A stretch of 64,000 nucleotides of DNA from Mycobacterium sp. URHB0044 (GTDB lineage: Bacteria; Actinomycetota; Actinomycetes; Mycobacteriales; Mycobacteriaceae). The stretch covers positions 248,001-312,000 of the forward strand of contig NZ_JIAW01000001.1 of assembly GCF_000620625.1 (NCBI RefSeq), given 5' to 3'. The number at the start of each line of letters is the position of its first letter. The stretch's first letter is position 1. Of the stretch, positions 43,018-52,126 are shown in pieces. Position numbers and translations under genes: made by a program. The notes below the pieces were generated by a model that was given only the letters and a program-made list of their open reading frames with translations, made no database searches and was not told where the DNA came from.

Positions 43018-44193
43018 ATGCCCCATTACCGCGCCGTGGGAGACATCCCGCGCAAGCGCCACACCCAATTCCGCAAACCCGACGGCGGCCTGTTCCGCGA
43101 GGAGTTGATGGGAATCGAAGGGTTTTCCTCCGATTCCGCGCTGCTCTATCACCACAACTCACCCTGTGACGTCGTCGCCGTGCACCCCTGGGACCTGACC
43201 GAGCAGACCCAGCCGAACTACCCGCTGATGCCGCGGCTGTTGCAGACCCACAAGCTCGACGCGGGTGGCGATCCGGTCACCGGCCGGCGCCTACTGGCAG
43301 TCAACCCCGACGTTCGCGTCTCCTATGTCGCCGCCGACAAGCCGAGCCCCCTGTATCGCAACGCGATCGGTGACGAGTTGTACTACGTCGAATCCGGATC
43401 AGCGCGCTGTGAGACGGTCTTCGGTGTGCTCGAGGTCGGTACCGGCGACTTCGTCGTCATGCCGACCTCGGCCACGCACCGATGGGTGCCCACCGGCGAT
43501 GAGCCGCTGCGGCTGTTGATCGTCGAGTCCACCGGCACCATCCGCGCACCGAAACGCTATGTCTCCGAACGCGGGCAGTTCCTCGAACATGCGCCGTACT
43601 GCGAACGTGACATGCGCGCGCCCACCGAACCGCACATCGTCGAGGACCAGAATGTCGACGTCCTGGTCCGACACCGTGCGGGCGGAACCCGATACACCTA
43701 TGCCAACCACCCGTTCGACGTCGTCGGCTGGGACGGCAGCCTGTACCCACACGCCTTCAACGTCGCGGACTTCGAGCCGATCACCGGCCGCATCCACCAG
43801 CCGCCACCAACCTTCCAGGCATTCGAAGGTCCGCACTTCGTGGTCTGCGCGTTCGTCCCGCACAAGGTCGAATACCACCCAGACGCCGTCATCGTTCCCT
43901 ACAACCATGCCAACGTCGACTCCGACGAATTGATGTTCCACCCGCTAGCGGCACCAGGAGGACGCGGCGGGCACGGCATCACCGAAGGCGCCGTCACGTG
44001 GCATCCCGCGGGATTCATTCACGGCCCCCACACCGGCGAACTCGAGGGATCCGTCAAGGCGTACAACCGCGGCCTCGTCGACATCAAGTCCCTGCACGCC
44101 GTCATGGTCGACACCTTCCGCCCACTCGCCGTCGGTGAAGGCGCACTGGCCTGCGATGAGCCGGACTACCTATCCAGTTGGCGCGGGGCCTGA
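43018..44193 (+). CDS. homogentisate 1,2-dioxygenase-like ring-cleavage enzyme
   Basis: 391 residues from ATG 43018. Two-domain cupin with the HGD iron ligands in place: His297 and Glu304 (YNHANVDSDE, compare HxxxxSE of HGD) and His335 (FIHGPH). The N-terminal cupin has DELYYVESGSARCET and GDFVVMPTSATHRW. Shorter than human or Pseudomonas HGD (about 440). Family members open hydroquinone-type rings such as homogentisate. The usual partners, maleylacetoacetate isomerase and fumarylacetoacetase, are absent; the operon instead has a decarboxylase-like enzyme and hydrolases. Confidence 0.78.
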   Translation: MPHYRAVGDIPRKRHTQFRKPDGGLFREELMGIEGFSSDSALLYHHNSPCDVVAVHPWDLTEQTQPNYPLMPRLLQTHKLDAGGDPVTGRRLLAVNPDVRVSYVAADKPSPLYRNAIGDELYYVESGSARCETVFGVLEVGTGDFVVMPTSATHRWVPTGDEPLRLLIVESTGTIRAPKRYVSERGQFLEHAPYCERDMRAPTEPHIVEDQNVDVLVRHRAGGTRYTYANHPFDVVGWDGSLYPHAFNVADFEPITGRIHQPPPTFQAFEGPHFVVCAFVPHKVEYHPDAVIVPYNHANVDSDELMFHPLAAPGGRGGHGITEGAVTWHPAGFIHGPHTGELEGSVKAYNRGLVDIKSLHAVMVDTFRPLAVGEGALACDEPDYLSSWRGA

Positions 44194-44195
44194 CC

Positions 44196-44978
44196 ATGCT
44201 GGCCCACCACGTGCTGAACCACCTGTCGACCCCGCTGGGCAGTCCACCATACCCATTGGCAGCCAACAGGTTCTACAACCGCGAGTACCTCAACATCTTC
44301 TACCGCACCGACCCCGACGTCCTACGGGCGGCGGTGCCCGAGCCGCTGATCGTCAACGAGCCGATCGTCCGGTTCGAGGTCATGCACATGGGGGACGTGG
44401 GCGGGTTCGGCCCCTACACCGAGGCCGGCGTAGCCCCGCAGGTCACCTTCGACGGCGAGCGGGGGGAGTACCTGCACGCCATGTACCTCGACAACTTCCC
44501 GGCCATCGCCGCCGGCCGCGAACTCTCGGCCTACCCCAAGACTGTCGGGTCGCCACGACTCTACGTCGATCACGGTGCGCTGGTCGGCACCCTCGACATC
44601 GGCTCACTGCGGGTGGCGACCGCGACGATGGGCTACAAGCACCACCGGATGGATCCCGCCGAAGCAGCCGCCCAGATCACGGTACCCAGTTTCATGGTCA
44701 AGCTCGTTGCGGGCTACGACTATCGGCCACGCGTGGCCGATCTCATCCGCACGCAGATCACCGATCTGACCGTCAAGGAGGCATGGATCGGCCCCGCCCG
44801 GCTTCAGCTGTTCCAACATGCGCTCGCACCGTTGGCGGATCTCCCCGTGCTCGAAGTCCTTTCGGCGAGCCACATCCTCACCGACCTCACCCTCGCACCG
44901 GTCACGCTCGTCCACGACTACCTCAAAGAGTCAGCGGCACAACCCAATGGCCGTCCTGCACACGTCGTTTCGCGATAG
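44196..44978 (+). CDS. acetoacetate decarboxylase-like enzyme
   Basis: 260 residues from ATG 44196, two bases after the dioxygenase stop. ADC fold with the catalytic Schiff-base Lys in ELSAYPKTVGSP (Lys115) and the Glu/Arg neighbourhood EYLHAMYLDN. Known ADC family members decarboxylate beta-keto acids or, in the larger superfamily, catalyse aldol/hydration steps. Within the operon a beta-keto acid from ring cleavage is a reasonable substrate. Confidence 0.8.
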   Translation: MLAHHVLNHLSTPLGSPPYPLAANRFYNREYLNIFYRTDPDVLRAAVPEPLIVNEPIVRFEVMHMGDVGGFGPYTEAGVAPQVTFDGERGEYLHAMYLDNFPAIAAGRELSAYPKTVGSPRLYVDHGALVGTLDIGSLRVATATMGYKHHRMDPAEAAAQITVPSFMVKLVAGYDYRPRVADLIRTQITDLTVKEAWIGPARLQLFQHALAPLADLPVLEVLSASHILTDLTLAPVTLVHDYLKESAAQPNGRPAHVVSR

Positions 44979-44991
44979 GAAGTACACCGTC

Positions 44992-46122
44992 ATGCCCAGC
45001 CCGCCCCTCGATCGTCAATTCGTCACCCTCGATTCGCCGACCGGTTTCCCCACCACCGCCTTCGGCGCACATCCGCTGCAGGGGGTCTACGTCGCCCCGT
45101 CGGGTAAGCGTCCCACCACGGCCTTCATCGCCACCCACGTGAACCTCGACTTCACCGAGCACTATCTGGGCCCGCTGCTGGCCGAACGGGGCTACGGGTT
45201 CCTGGGCTGGAACACCAGATTCCGGGGCAACGAACAACACTTCCTCCTCGACCACGCCGTCGCGGAGATCGGCGCCGGCGTGAACTGGCTACGCGAGCAG
45301 GCCGGCGTCGAGCGGGTAGTGCTGATCGGCAACTCCGGCGGCGGCGCGCTCATGGCCGCCTACCAGGCCCAAGCGCTGCAACCGCACCTGCGTCCCGCCC
45401 CGAACACACCCCCGTGCGCTGCCGCCCAAGATCTGGCGGCCGGCGACCTCTACATCTCCGTGGCCTCACACCCCGGTCGGCCAGACCTCAACGTCGCCTT
45501 CATCGACCCGTCCGTCACCGACGAGAACGATCCCTTGGCGGTGAATCCCGACCTCGACATGTACGACGAACGCAACGGCCCAAGCTATAGCCGCAAATTC
45601 CAATCCCTATATCGGGCAGCGCAACTGGAGCGCAACCGCAAGATCAGTGCATGGGCTCGCGCCGAGCTCGACCGGTTGTCCACTCCATCGAGCCCCGCCT
45701 TCGATCGTCTGTTCACTGTGCCCAGGTTGTGGGCAGATCTGCGGTTCGTCGACGGCGCCATCGAGCCCTCCGATCGCAACACGCCCGAATGCTGGATCGG
45801 AGATCCCAAGCGGGCCAATTACGGGACGTTCGCGCTGGGATGTGTCAGCACCCTGCGCACCTGGCTATCGATGTGGAGTATCGACGACTCACAGTTCCGC
45901 ATCCAGGTTCAAGGGCCAAAGATCACCACCCCCGCGCTGGTGATCGATGCATCCGGCGACACCGGTGTCTTCACTAGCGACACCGACCTGATCTTCAGTT
46001 CACTGGGCTCGCCGGACAAGACTCGCCACACGATCAAGGGCAACCACTACTTCACCGATCGACCCGAAGCGCGGCCGGAGTTGGCTGATCTGATCGACGC
46101 ATGGGTCGGCGACCACACGTAG
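44992..46122 (+). CDS. large alpha/beta hydrolase, second copy in operon
   Basis: 376 residues from ATG 44992, with AGGAAG (44978-44983) upstream; the open frame begins earlier but overlaps the decarboxylase gene. Nucleophile GNSGGG (Ser115), His/oxyanion THVNLDFTEHY, C-terminal acid IDASGDTGVF and His in KGNHYFTD. Same general type as the hydrolase at 41688, suggesting they act in sequence or on related substrates. Confidence 0.72.
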   Translation: MPSPPLDRQFVTLDSPTGFPTTAFGAHPLQGVYVAPSGKRPTTAFIATHVNLDFTEHYLGPLLAERGYGFLGWNTRFRGNEQHFLLDHAVAEIGAGVNWLREQAGVERVVLIGNSGGGALMAAYQAQALQPHLRPAPNTPPCAAAQDLAAGDLYISVASHPGRPDLNVAFIDPSVTDENDPLAVNPDLDMYDERNGPSYSRKFQSLYRAAQLERNRKISAWARAELDRLSTPSSPAFDRLFTVPRLWADLRFVDGAIEPSDRNTPECWIGDPKRANYGTFALGCVSTLRTWLSMWSIDDSQFRIQVQGPKITTPALVIDASGDTGVFTSDTDLIFSSLGSPDKTRHTIKGNHYFTDRPEARPELADLIDAWVGDHT

Positions 46123-46174
46123 GGACTGCTGACGAGTGAGACCCGCACTTCACCCGGCCTGCGAGGATGAGGTC

Positions 46175-46960
46175 ATGTCGACGATCCCCTTCTCCTCGCA
46201 GGTCGATACCGGTGCCGAGATTCTCGATGCCGACATTCCCATGCAAGTCCAGATCTATCGCCAACTGCGTGCCGAGATCCTCGATGGGCTGTGGATCGGC
46301 CGCGACGGCTTCCCAGGAGAGCGCGAACTGGCAGACCGCTTCGGGGTCAGCGCCATCACGTCGCGTGCGGCGCTAGACAGGCTAGCCCGGGAGGGTCTGG
46401 TCGAGCGGGGACGGGGCCGGCGCAGCAAGGCCAACTTCATCGCCCCTGAGCGGCCAGGCGGCCGCACCCTGAATATGTTTCCGCCGCCCGAGGATTCACC
46501 CATCGCGATGAAACACAAATTGATCAATCGGGGTATCGACATTGCCCCGGCGGAAGCGTGTCGCTTCTTCGGGCTCGAACCCGGCGCGCTGCTGTGGCAG
46601 GCCGTGCGGTCCATCAGCGTCGGGCGAAAGACAGTCGTGGTAACCCATCACGTACAACCGCCCGCGATCGGTGAACAACACACGTTGGCCGATCTCAAGA
46701 GCAAGCACATGGTCGCCATGCTCCGAAACCAGGGCATCGACCTTGCCACCATGCGACGGGAAGTACTTGCCACCAGCGCCACCCCGGTGACGGCCCACCA
46801 CCTCGAAGTCAGCGTCGGCAGCCCGGTCTTGATGGTGGTCCTGCGTCTGCACGATGCCGACGGAGCGCCCGTCGAATGGATGCGCTCGCTCGCACGATCC
46901 GATCAAGCACTGGCTGAGGAGACACTCGATCTGGCGACCGGACTCTGGCACGTCGGCTGA
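46175..46960 (+). CDS. GntR family regulator (HutC/UTRA type)
   Basis: 261 residues from ATG 46175. Winged helix at about 25-90 (VQIYRQLRAEILDG; GERELADRFGVSAITSRAALDRLAREGLVERGRGRR) and a C-terminal UTRA ligand domain (about 110-255; ALLWQAVRSISVGRKTVVVTHH, LEVSVGSPVLMVVLRLHDADGAPVEWMRS). Last gene of the dioxygenase operon; probably regulates both divergent operons from the promoter region near 41.6 kb. Confidence 0.8.
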   Translation: MSTIPFSSQVDTGAEILDADIPMQVQIYRQLRAEILDGLWIGRDGFPGERELADRFGVSAITSRAALDRLAREGLVERGRGRRSKANFIAPERPGGRTLNMFPPPEDSPIAMKHKLINRGIDIAPAEACRFFGLEPGALLWQAVRSISVGRKTVVVTHHVQPPAIGEQHTLADLKSKHMVAMLRNQGIDLATMRREVLATSATPVTAHHLEVSVGSPVLMVVLRLHDADGAPVEWMRSLARSDQALAEETLDLATGLWHVG

Positions 46961-47011
46961 CGCCCATCGATGCAACGAGCCTCTTGATTCCGCCGGCGAC
47001 AGGACGTTGCA

Positions 47012-47039
47012 GGGTACGAGCGTACCTGTTAACGTACCC
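47012..47039. promoter_or_regulatory. operator GGGTACG-N14-CGTACCC (copy 1)
   Basis: GGGTACG (47012-47018) and CGTACCC (47033-47039) separated by 14 bases, upstream of the CocE/NonD hydrolase. An operator with the same arms, same spacer length and a shared TAA before the right arm occurs at 52046-52077 next to the TetR gene. Confidence 0.65.
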
Positions 47040-47138
47040 ATGACGGTCCGACGACGCGATGTCGTCTGGTCGAGCGGGCCCCAGCGATTCAACGAACCGC
47101 TGATGCCGTGAGTCACCTATCTCAAGGGAGAGACTGCC

Positions 47139-48815
47139 GTGGCCGATGTGGAGATCGACTTCGATGTTCCGGTTCCGATGCGGGACGGCACCATCCTGCG
47201 AGCAGACGTCTATCGTCCGGCCGGTGCGGGTCCGTTTCCGGTTTTGCTGCAGCGCATTCCCTATGGCAAACGCGGGCTCATAGGCGTCCTCCCCTTGGAC
47301 ACCCTGCTCGCGGTGTCTCGCGGCTACATCGTGGTGCAGCAGGACACCCGCGGTCGGTTCGCCTCGGACGGGGAGTGGAGTCCCTGGACCTACGAGCAGA
47401 GCGACGGTCACGACACGGTGCGATGGGCTGCCACGCTCCCCGGCAGCAGTGGTGCGGTCGGGATGTTCGGCGTCAGCTACACCGGCAACACGTCGTGGAG
47501 TGCGGCGGTCGACGGACCACCGGAATTGCGCGCGATCGTTCCGCAGAACACGTGGTCGGACCCAAACGACGGCCTGTTCATGCGCGGGGGAGCGATCGAG
47601 CTCGGGCTCAACGCGTGGTGGACGCTGTTCACCGGCCTTGGCGAACTCCCCAAGCGGCTGGCTGGCGTGGAGTTGCTCCAGGCACTGGGTGGCTTGCTCG
47701 CCGACTTCGACGGCCTGGCGGAGCGCACCTATTGGGAATTGCCCGCGGGTCGCCTGCCCCTGATCGATCGTTACGGTGGCCCCGACATCGGCACGCAGCG
47801 CGCGCTCGATGATCCTGACACTTCTGGTTTCTCGCGAGTCGCCGGCCGTCACGACGCGGTTACGGCGCCGAGCCTGAACGTATCCGGCTGGTATGACGTC
47901 TTCCTGCAAGGGGCTCTCGACAATCACGTGGCCATGGCAGAACGCGGTGTGCCGACGAAGCTCGTCGTCGGCCCGTGGTCGCACGTGTTGAGCGAGTTGC
48001 CGTCCCCGATAGGCGAGCTCAACTTCGGATTGGCCTCCTCCCCGGCGTTGGTCGGGGGCCAGTACTCGCTGACCGATCTCGAGACGCGGTGGTTCGATCA
48101 CTGGTTGCGCGAACAGGACACCGGCCTCATGGATGAGCCGCCGGTCAAGATCTTCGTGATGGGCGCCAACACGTGGCGCGACGAGAACGAATGGCCGCCC
48201 GCCCGGGCGGTGGACACCCCGTGGTACCTGCGCGCCAAGGAAGCCCTGAGCCTCGACGCACCTGGGACCAATGAGCAATACGACACCTACGTCTATGACC
48301 CCGCCGATCCCGTCCTCACTCGCGGAGGAAACCTGGTCATGGCCACCGAATTTCCCGCGGGACCGTTCGACCAGGCCACCGCCGAGCAGCGCCCGGACGT
48401 CTTGGTCTACACCAGCGAACCGCTGGCGCAGGATGTCGAGGTGACCGGACGCGTCCGAGCCACGCTGTTCGCGGCCACCGACGCGCCCTCCACCGACTGG
48501 GTCGTCCGGCTGTGCGACGTTGATGCACAAGGTATTTCACGCAATATCACCGATGGCATCCTTCGCATCAACGGCGAGCCGGGCACGATCGGCGAGTACG
48601 AGATCGATCTCTGGTCCACGAGCAACCTGTTCCGTGCGGGACACCGCATCCGGATCCACGTCACTTCGAGCAACTTCCCTCGCTGGGACCGCAATCTCAA
48701 CACCGGAGAGCCCCCGCAGACGGCGACGACGTTCCGCCCGGCCCAGCAGCGCATCTTCCACGACGGCTCGCGTGCGTCGCACATCGTGCTGCCGGTCATT
48801 CCTGCGACCGCCTGA
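47139..48815 (+). CDS. CocE/NonD family hydrolase (X-Pro dipeptidyl-peptidase S15-like)
   Basis: 558 residues from GTG 47139. Catalytic domain with GVSYTG (Ser113), DTRGRFASDG (oxyanion region), Asp/His near RDEN...-type C-terminal; C-terminal jelly-roll (about 350-558) with VTGRVRATLFAATDAPSTDWVVRLCDVD, RAGHRIRIHVTSSNFPRWDRNLNTG, typical of cocaine esterase/NonD proteins. Acts on esters or acyl bonds. Convergent with the SDR-ECH-ligase operon and shares its putative operator, so it likely supplies acids to that operon. Confidence 0.88.
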   Translation: MADVEIDFDVPVPMRDGTILRADVYRPAGAGPFPVLLQRIPYGKRGLIGVLPLDTLLAVSRGYIVVQQDTRGRFASDGEWSPWTYEQSDGHDTVRWAATLPGSSGAVGMFGVSYTGNTSWSAAVDGPPELRAIVPQNTWSDPNDGLFMRGGAIELGLNAWWTLFTGLGELPKRLAGVELLQALGGLLADFDGLAERTYWELPAGRLPLIDRYGGPDIGTQRALDDPDTSGFSRVAGRHDAVTAPSLNVSGWYDVFLQGALDNHVAMAERGVPTKLVVGPWSHVLSELPSPIGELNFGLASSPALVGGQYSLTDLETRWFDHWLREQDTGLMDEPPVKIFVMGANTWRDENEWPPARAVDTPWYLRAKEALSLDAPGTNEQYDTYVYDPADPVLTRGGNLVMATEFPAGPFDQATAEQRPDVLVYTSEPLAQDVEVTGRVRATLFAATDAPSTDWVVRLCDVDAQGISRNITDGILRINGEPGTIGEYEIDLWSTSNLFRAGHRIRIHVTSSNFPRWDRNLNTGEPPQTATTFRPAQQRIFHDGSRASHIVLPVIPATA

Positions 48816-48828
48816 GCGGCGCGGCACC

Positions 48829-49587
48829 TCAGCGTATCGAGGATCCGATACCGAGGCCGCCGTCGACGTCGAGGACGACGCCCGTGACGTAACCGGCTGC
48901 GGGCGAGCAGAGGTACGCGGCGGCTTCGGCGATGTCGGTTGGACTGCCGGTGTGGCCGAGCGGGACCTTGGCTACGAGCTTGTCGCGAGCAGGCCCGTTC
49001 ATGGATGCCAGCATCGGCGTCTCGATCAGCCCAGGTGCGATTGCATTGGCCGTGATGCCGTGGCGGGCTCCCTCGAGCGCGACGGTGCGGGTGAGGCCGA
49101 CGATGCCGGCTTTGGCCGCAACGTAATTCGCTTGTCCGTAGTTGCCCCGCCAGCTCATCGAGGAGAAGGACAGGATGCGGCCGTAGCGGCGCTCCCGCAT
49201 GATCGGCAGCACGGCGCGAATGGTGAAGAAGCTGGCCGACAGGCTGGTATCGATGACGGCGTGCCAGTCGGCGTCGCTGATGTCGGTGATGCGGTTGTCG
49301 CGGATGATGCCGGCATTGTTGACCAGCGCGTCGATGCGGCCGTACTCGACATGGACGTGCCGGATCCAGTCGTCGACGTCCTCGGAGCGGGTGACGTCGA
49401 GTGCGTGGGCCTGGGCGGTGATGCCGTGTTCGGCGGTCAATTCGGCGGCGAGTTCGTTACCGGTGGTCGGGTTGATCTCGCCGATCATCACCGCGGCGCC
49501 TTCTGCCGCGAAGCGGTGCGCCATGGCGCGGCCGAGGCCTTGGCCGGCGCCGGTGACCAGGACGACGTGTCCGTCGTAGCGGTTCAT
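48829..49587 (-). CDS. SDR family oxidoreductase (FabG-like)
   Basis: 252 residues with TGAGQGLGRAM, NNAGIIRD, SSMS and YVAAK catalytic residues, and the C-terminal GVVLDVDGGLG of FabG-type 3-oxoacyl reductases. Third gene of the acyl-CoA ligase-enoyl-CoA hydratase-SDR operon (24-base gap), so it is the likely 3-hydroxyacyl-CoA dehydrogenase of the module. Confidence 0.85.
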   Translation of the reverse strand: MNRYDGHVVLVTGAGQGLGRAMAHRFAAEGAAVMIGEINPTTGNELAAELTAEHGITAQAHALDVTRSEDVDDWIRHVHVEYGRIDALVNNAGIIRDNRITDISDADWHAVIDTSLSASFFTIRAVLPIMRERRYGRILSFSSMSWRGNYGQANYVAAKAGIVGLTRTVALEGARHGITANAIAPGLIETPMLASMNGPARDKLVAKVPLGHTGSPTDIAEAAAYLCSPAAGYVTGVVLDVDGGLGIGSSIR

Positions 49588-49610
49588 GAGGGTTGCCTTT
49601 CAGAGGGTGG

Positions 49611-50396
49611 TTAGCCGGCTGCCGGTCGAATCAAGAAGTTGCGCAGCGCATGTGGCACGTCGTGATGGGCCCAATGCCGGTCGAAGGCGTCGAGCTCACG
49701 ATCCAGGCCGGCTTCGAGGGGCGGCGTTTCGTCGAGGTCGGCGAGCAGGAGTTTGTACGCCGATTGCGCGGGATTGGCTGCCGCGCCGAGGATCTCGGCG
49801 AGTCGCCGGCCCTCGGACGCGCCGTGCCCGGAGTCGACGACGGCGTGTAACCATCCTGCGGCGAGAAATCTCTCCGCGGGGAGCAGCTCGCCGGTCAGGG
49901 CGAGCCAGCGGCCGAGGGCGTCACCGAGCCTCACCCGCATCCGAACGCTGGCCCCTGCGCCGGGGACGAGGTGGTTGCGGACGTGCCCGTCGCCGATCAA
50001 CGTGCCGGTCTCGGCGATGACGACGTCGCACGCTAGAGCGATCTCCAGGCCGCCGGCAACGGCATGGCCGTGCAGCGCCGCGACGATCGGAAGTGGGCTG
50101 GTTTCGAGTCGGCGGGTCAGCGTGGACACCGTGCGCAGAAACGGCACGGGAGTCTGGCCGGCGTCGTGCAGGGACAGGAGGTGGCGCAGGTCGGCGCCGG
50201 CGCAGAAGCTGGGCCCGGCACCGGTGATCAGTATCGCCTGGGTGGCGGGGTCGTGTTCGGCGTCGGTCAGTGCGGCGCTCAGTGCGTCGACCAGTTCGGC
50301 GTTGAGCGCGTTGCGTTGTCGAGGCCGGTTGAGCAGGAATGTGCGGACCGCGCCGTGCTGCTCGACGCGCAGCACCTCTGCCGTCTGGGCGCTCAT
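49611..50396 (-). CDS. enoyl-CoA hydratase/isomerase family protein
   Basis: 261 residues from ATG 50396. Crotonase fold: LNRPRQRNALNAELVDAL, oxyanion segment GAGPSFCAGADLRHLL, second oxyanion ALHGHAVAGGLEIALACDVVIAE. The usual catalytic Glu pair is not obvious: the region after DVV has GTLIGDGHVRNHLVPG, so exact reaction is uncertain. The ATG overlaps the ligase stop by 4 bases. Confidence 0.82.
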   Translation of the reverse strand: MSAQTAEVLRVEQHGAVRTFLLNRPRQRNALNAELVDALSAALTDAEHDPATQAILITGAGPSFCAGADLRHLLSLHDAGQTPVPFLRTVSTLTRRLETSPLPIVAALHGHAVAGGLEIALACDVVIAETGTLIGDGHVRNHLVPGAGASVRMRVRLGDALGRWLALTGELLPAERFLAAGWLHAVVDSGHGASEGRRLAEILGAAANPAQSAYKLLLADLDETPPLEAGLDRELDAFDRHWAHHDVPHALRNFLIRPAAG

Positions 50397-52021
50397 GGTG
50401 CGGCCTGGGTCGCGGCGTCGCGCAGCTGGCGGCGCAGTTCGGCGCGCTGAATCTTGCCGCTGGGTGTCTTGGGCAGGCTGGTCACCACGTGCACCTTGCG
50501 TGGGTAGGCGTGGGCGGCGTAGCGGGTGCGGACGTGGTCCTGCAGCTCCCGTTCGAGGTCGTTGGAAGCAGTGGCGCCGGTACGCAGGACGACGAACGCC
50601 TCGATCACCTCGCCACGCACCGGGTCGGGTGCGGCGACGACGGCGCATTCGGCGACCGCATCATGTTGGGCGAGGACCGATTCGACGTCGAAGGGGCCGA
50701 TCCGATATCCGGCCATGATGATCACGTCGTCGTCGCGCGAGGAAAACCGCAGGGTGCCCTCGGCCGACCTGACGGCGAGGTCGCCTGTCAGGTAGAACGT
50801 GCCGTCGGAGGTGAACCGATCAGTGCTGGAGCGGCCGCCGGCGTAGCCGGTGAACGTCATCAGCGGGCTGGCGGCCAGGTCAATCGCGAGTAGTCCGGGT
50901 TCGCCGCCCTCGGCGGGGATGCTGGTTCCTTCCTTCAGCACGGTGACCGTCCAGCCGGGGAAGGCGACGCCCATGGATTGCGCCCCCACCGGGACCGCTA
51001 CATCGGGGTGATGTGGGTAGCCGATCGTCATCCCGAGTTCGGTCTGCCCGTAGTGGTCGTGCACCGTCAAACCCATTGTCGGCTGCGCCCATTCGTTGAC
51101 TTCGGCGGTCAACGGCTCGCCCGCGCTGGACAGCCGCTGCAGACGCAACCCATCCGGGACGGGGATGTCGCTGGTGCGCAGCGCCCGGAACACCGTTGGT
51201 GCGGCGGTGAAGTCGGTGACCCCCAGTGTGGTCATGGTCGACCAGGTCGCGGCGGCGTCGAACCCGCCGCGCTGCAGGACGCTGCGCAGGCCCAGCGCCA
51301 TCGGCGCGACGATCGCCGCGTAGAGCCCGTAAGCCCAACCAGGGTCCGCGCCGCACCAGTACACCGAATCGGCGCGGACACCGAGACCGAACTCGAGGTA
51401 GGCCTGCCACCCCGCCACGTACCGCAGCGGGTGCACGACGCCCTTCGGCGCTCCAGTCGTGCCGGAAGTGAACATGTGCACGAACGCTGTGTCGCCCCCG
51501 ATGGCGGTGCTCGCCGTGAACGGAGACGCCGCAGACATTGCGACGCCGAACGAGGACACGGGTTCGGCTGAGGCGTCGCCGGCCACCAGGAGCTTCCAGG
51601 CGCCGTCGGGGACCTTGGCGGTCTGTGCGGCGTCGGCAACGACGAGCTTCACTCCGGCACCTTGCATGCGTGAGCGCACCGCGTCAGCCGCGAAAGCCGT
51701 GAACAGCGGCACGTAGACGGCGCCCACGCGCCAGATTCCCAGCAGCACCGTCACCAGATCGGCGCTCTTGCCCATCAGGGTTGCCACCCGGTCGCCTCGG
51801 CCCACGCCAAGGCCGGTCAGGACGCCGGCGAACCGCTCGGAACGCTTCCGCAGCTCGCCGTAGGTCAGATCGGACCACGATCCGTCCGGCTCCACCAGGG
51901 TGAATGCAATCGACTCCGCGGGGTGCCGGTCGCACAGCAACCAGGCCGGATCGGCGTCGGGCGCGGAAAAGATATCGACGAGCTCACTGATGCGCAGCTC
52001 GACCTTTGAGCCCCTGGCCAT
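50393..52021 (-). CDS. AMP-dependent acyl-CoA synthetase/ligase
   Basis: 542 residues from ATG 52021 (GAGGGGAT upstream). ANL motifs: P-loop-like TSGTTGAPKGVVHP, YGQTELG (A5), TGDLAVRSAEG and the hinge FSSRDDDVIIMAGYRIGP (A8), and the C-terminal catalytic Lys in TPSGKIQR. Closest in look to acetyl/medium-chain or aryl-CoA ligases. Activates an acid for the downstream hydratase and SDR; divergent from the TetR at 52127. Confidence 0.88.
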   Translation of the reverse strand: MARGSKVELRISELVDIFSAPDADPAWLLCDRHPAESIAFTLVEPDGSWSDLTYGELRKRSERFAGVLTGLGVGRGDRVATLMGKSADLVTVLLGIWRVGAVYVPLFTAFAADAVRSRMQGAGVKLVVADAAQTAKVPDGAWKLLVAGDASAEPVSSFGVAMSAASPFTASTAIGGDTAFVHMFTSGTTGAPKGVVHPLRYVAGWQAYLEFGLGVRADSVYWCGADPGWAYGLYAAIVAPMALGLRSVLQRGGFDAAATWSTMTTLGVTDFTAAPTVFRALRTSDIPVPDGLRLQRLSSAGEPLTAEVNEWAQPTMGLTVHDHYGQTELGMTIGYPHHPDVAVPVGAQSMGVAFPGWTVTVLKEGTSIPAEGGEPGLLAIDLAASPLMTFTGYAGGRSSTDRFTSDGTFYLTGDLAVRSAEGTLRFSSRDDDVIIMAGYRIGPFDVESVLAQHDAVAECAVVAAPDPVRGEVIEAFVVLRTGATASNDLERELQDHVRTRYAAHAYPRKVHVVTSLPKTPSGKIQRAELRRQLRDAATQAAP

Positions 52022-52045
52022 GAGATCCCCTCGTTGGGTACGTCG

Positions 52046-52077
52046 TCGGGTACGAATGACATATGTAACGTACCCGA
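52046..52077. promoter_or_regulatory. operator TCGGGTACG-N14-CGTACCCGA (copy 2)
   Basis: Perfect 9-base arms (52046-52054 and 52069-52077) with a 14-base spacer in the ligase/tetR divergent promoter. Copy 1 at 47012-47039 keeps the 7-base core and the spacer length, linking the hydrolase to this TetR. Confidence 0.7.
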
Positions 52078-52126
52078 CAGTGTTTCGTATCTCAAGGGCC
52101 TGCTCGCTCGTGCGAGACTCGAGGCC

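Noticed and set aside
46809..48530. 573-codon minus-strand ORF opposite the CocE/NonD hydrolase
   Set aside because: Antisense shadow of a clear family gene in high-GC DNA; no recognizable motifs and Arg/Gly/Val-rich composition.
48812..48832. CTGAG...CTCAG hairpin at convergent 3' ends of hydrolase and SDR
   Set aside because: Only a 5-bp stem with an 11-base loop; too weak to call a terminator.
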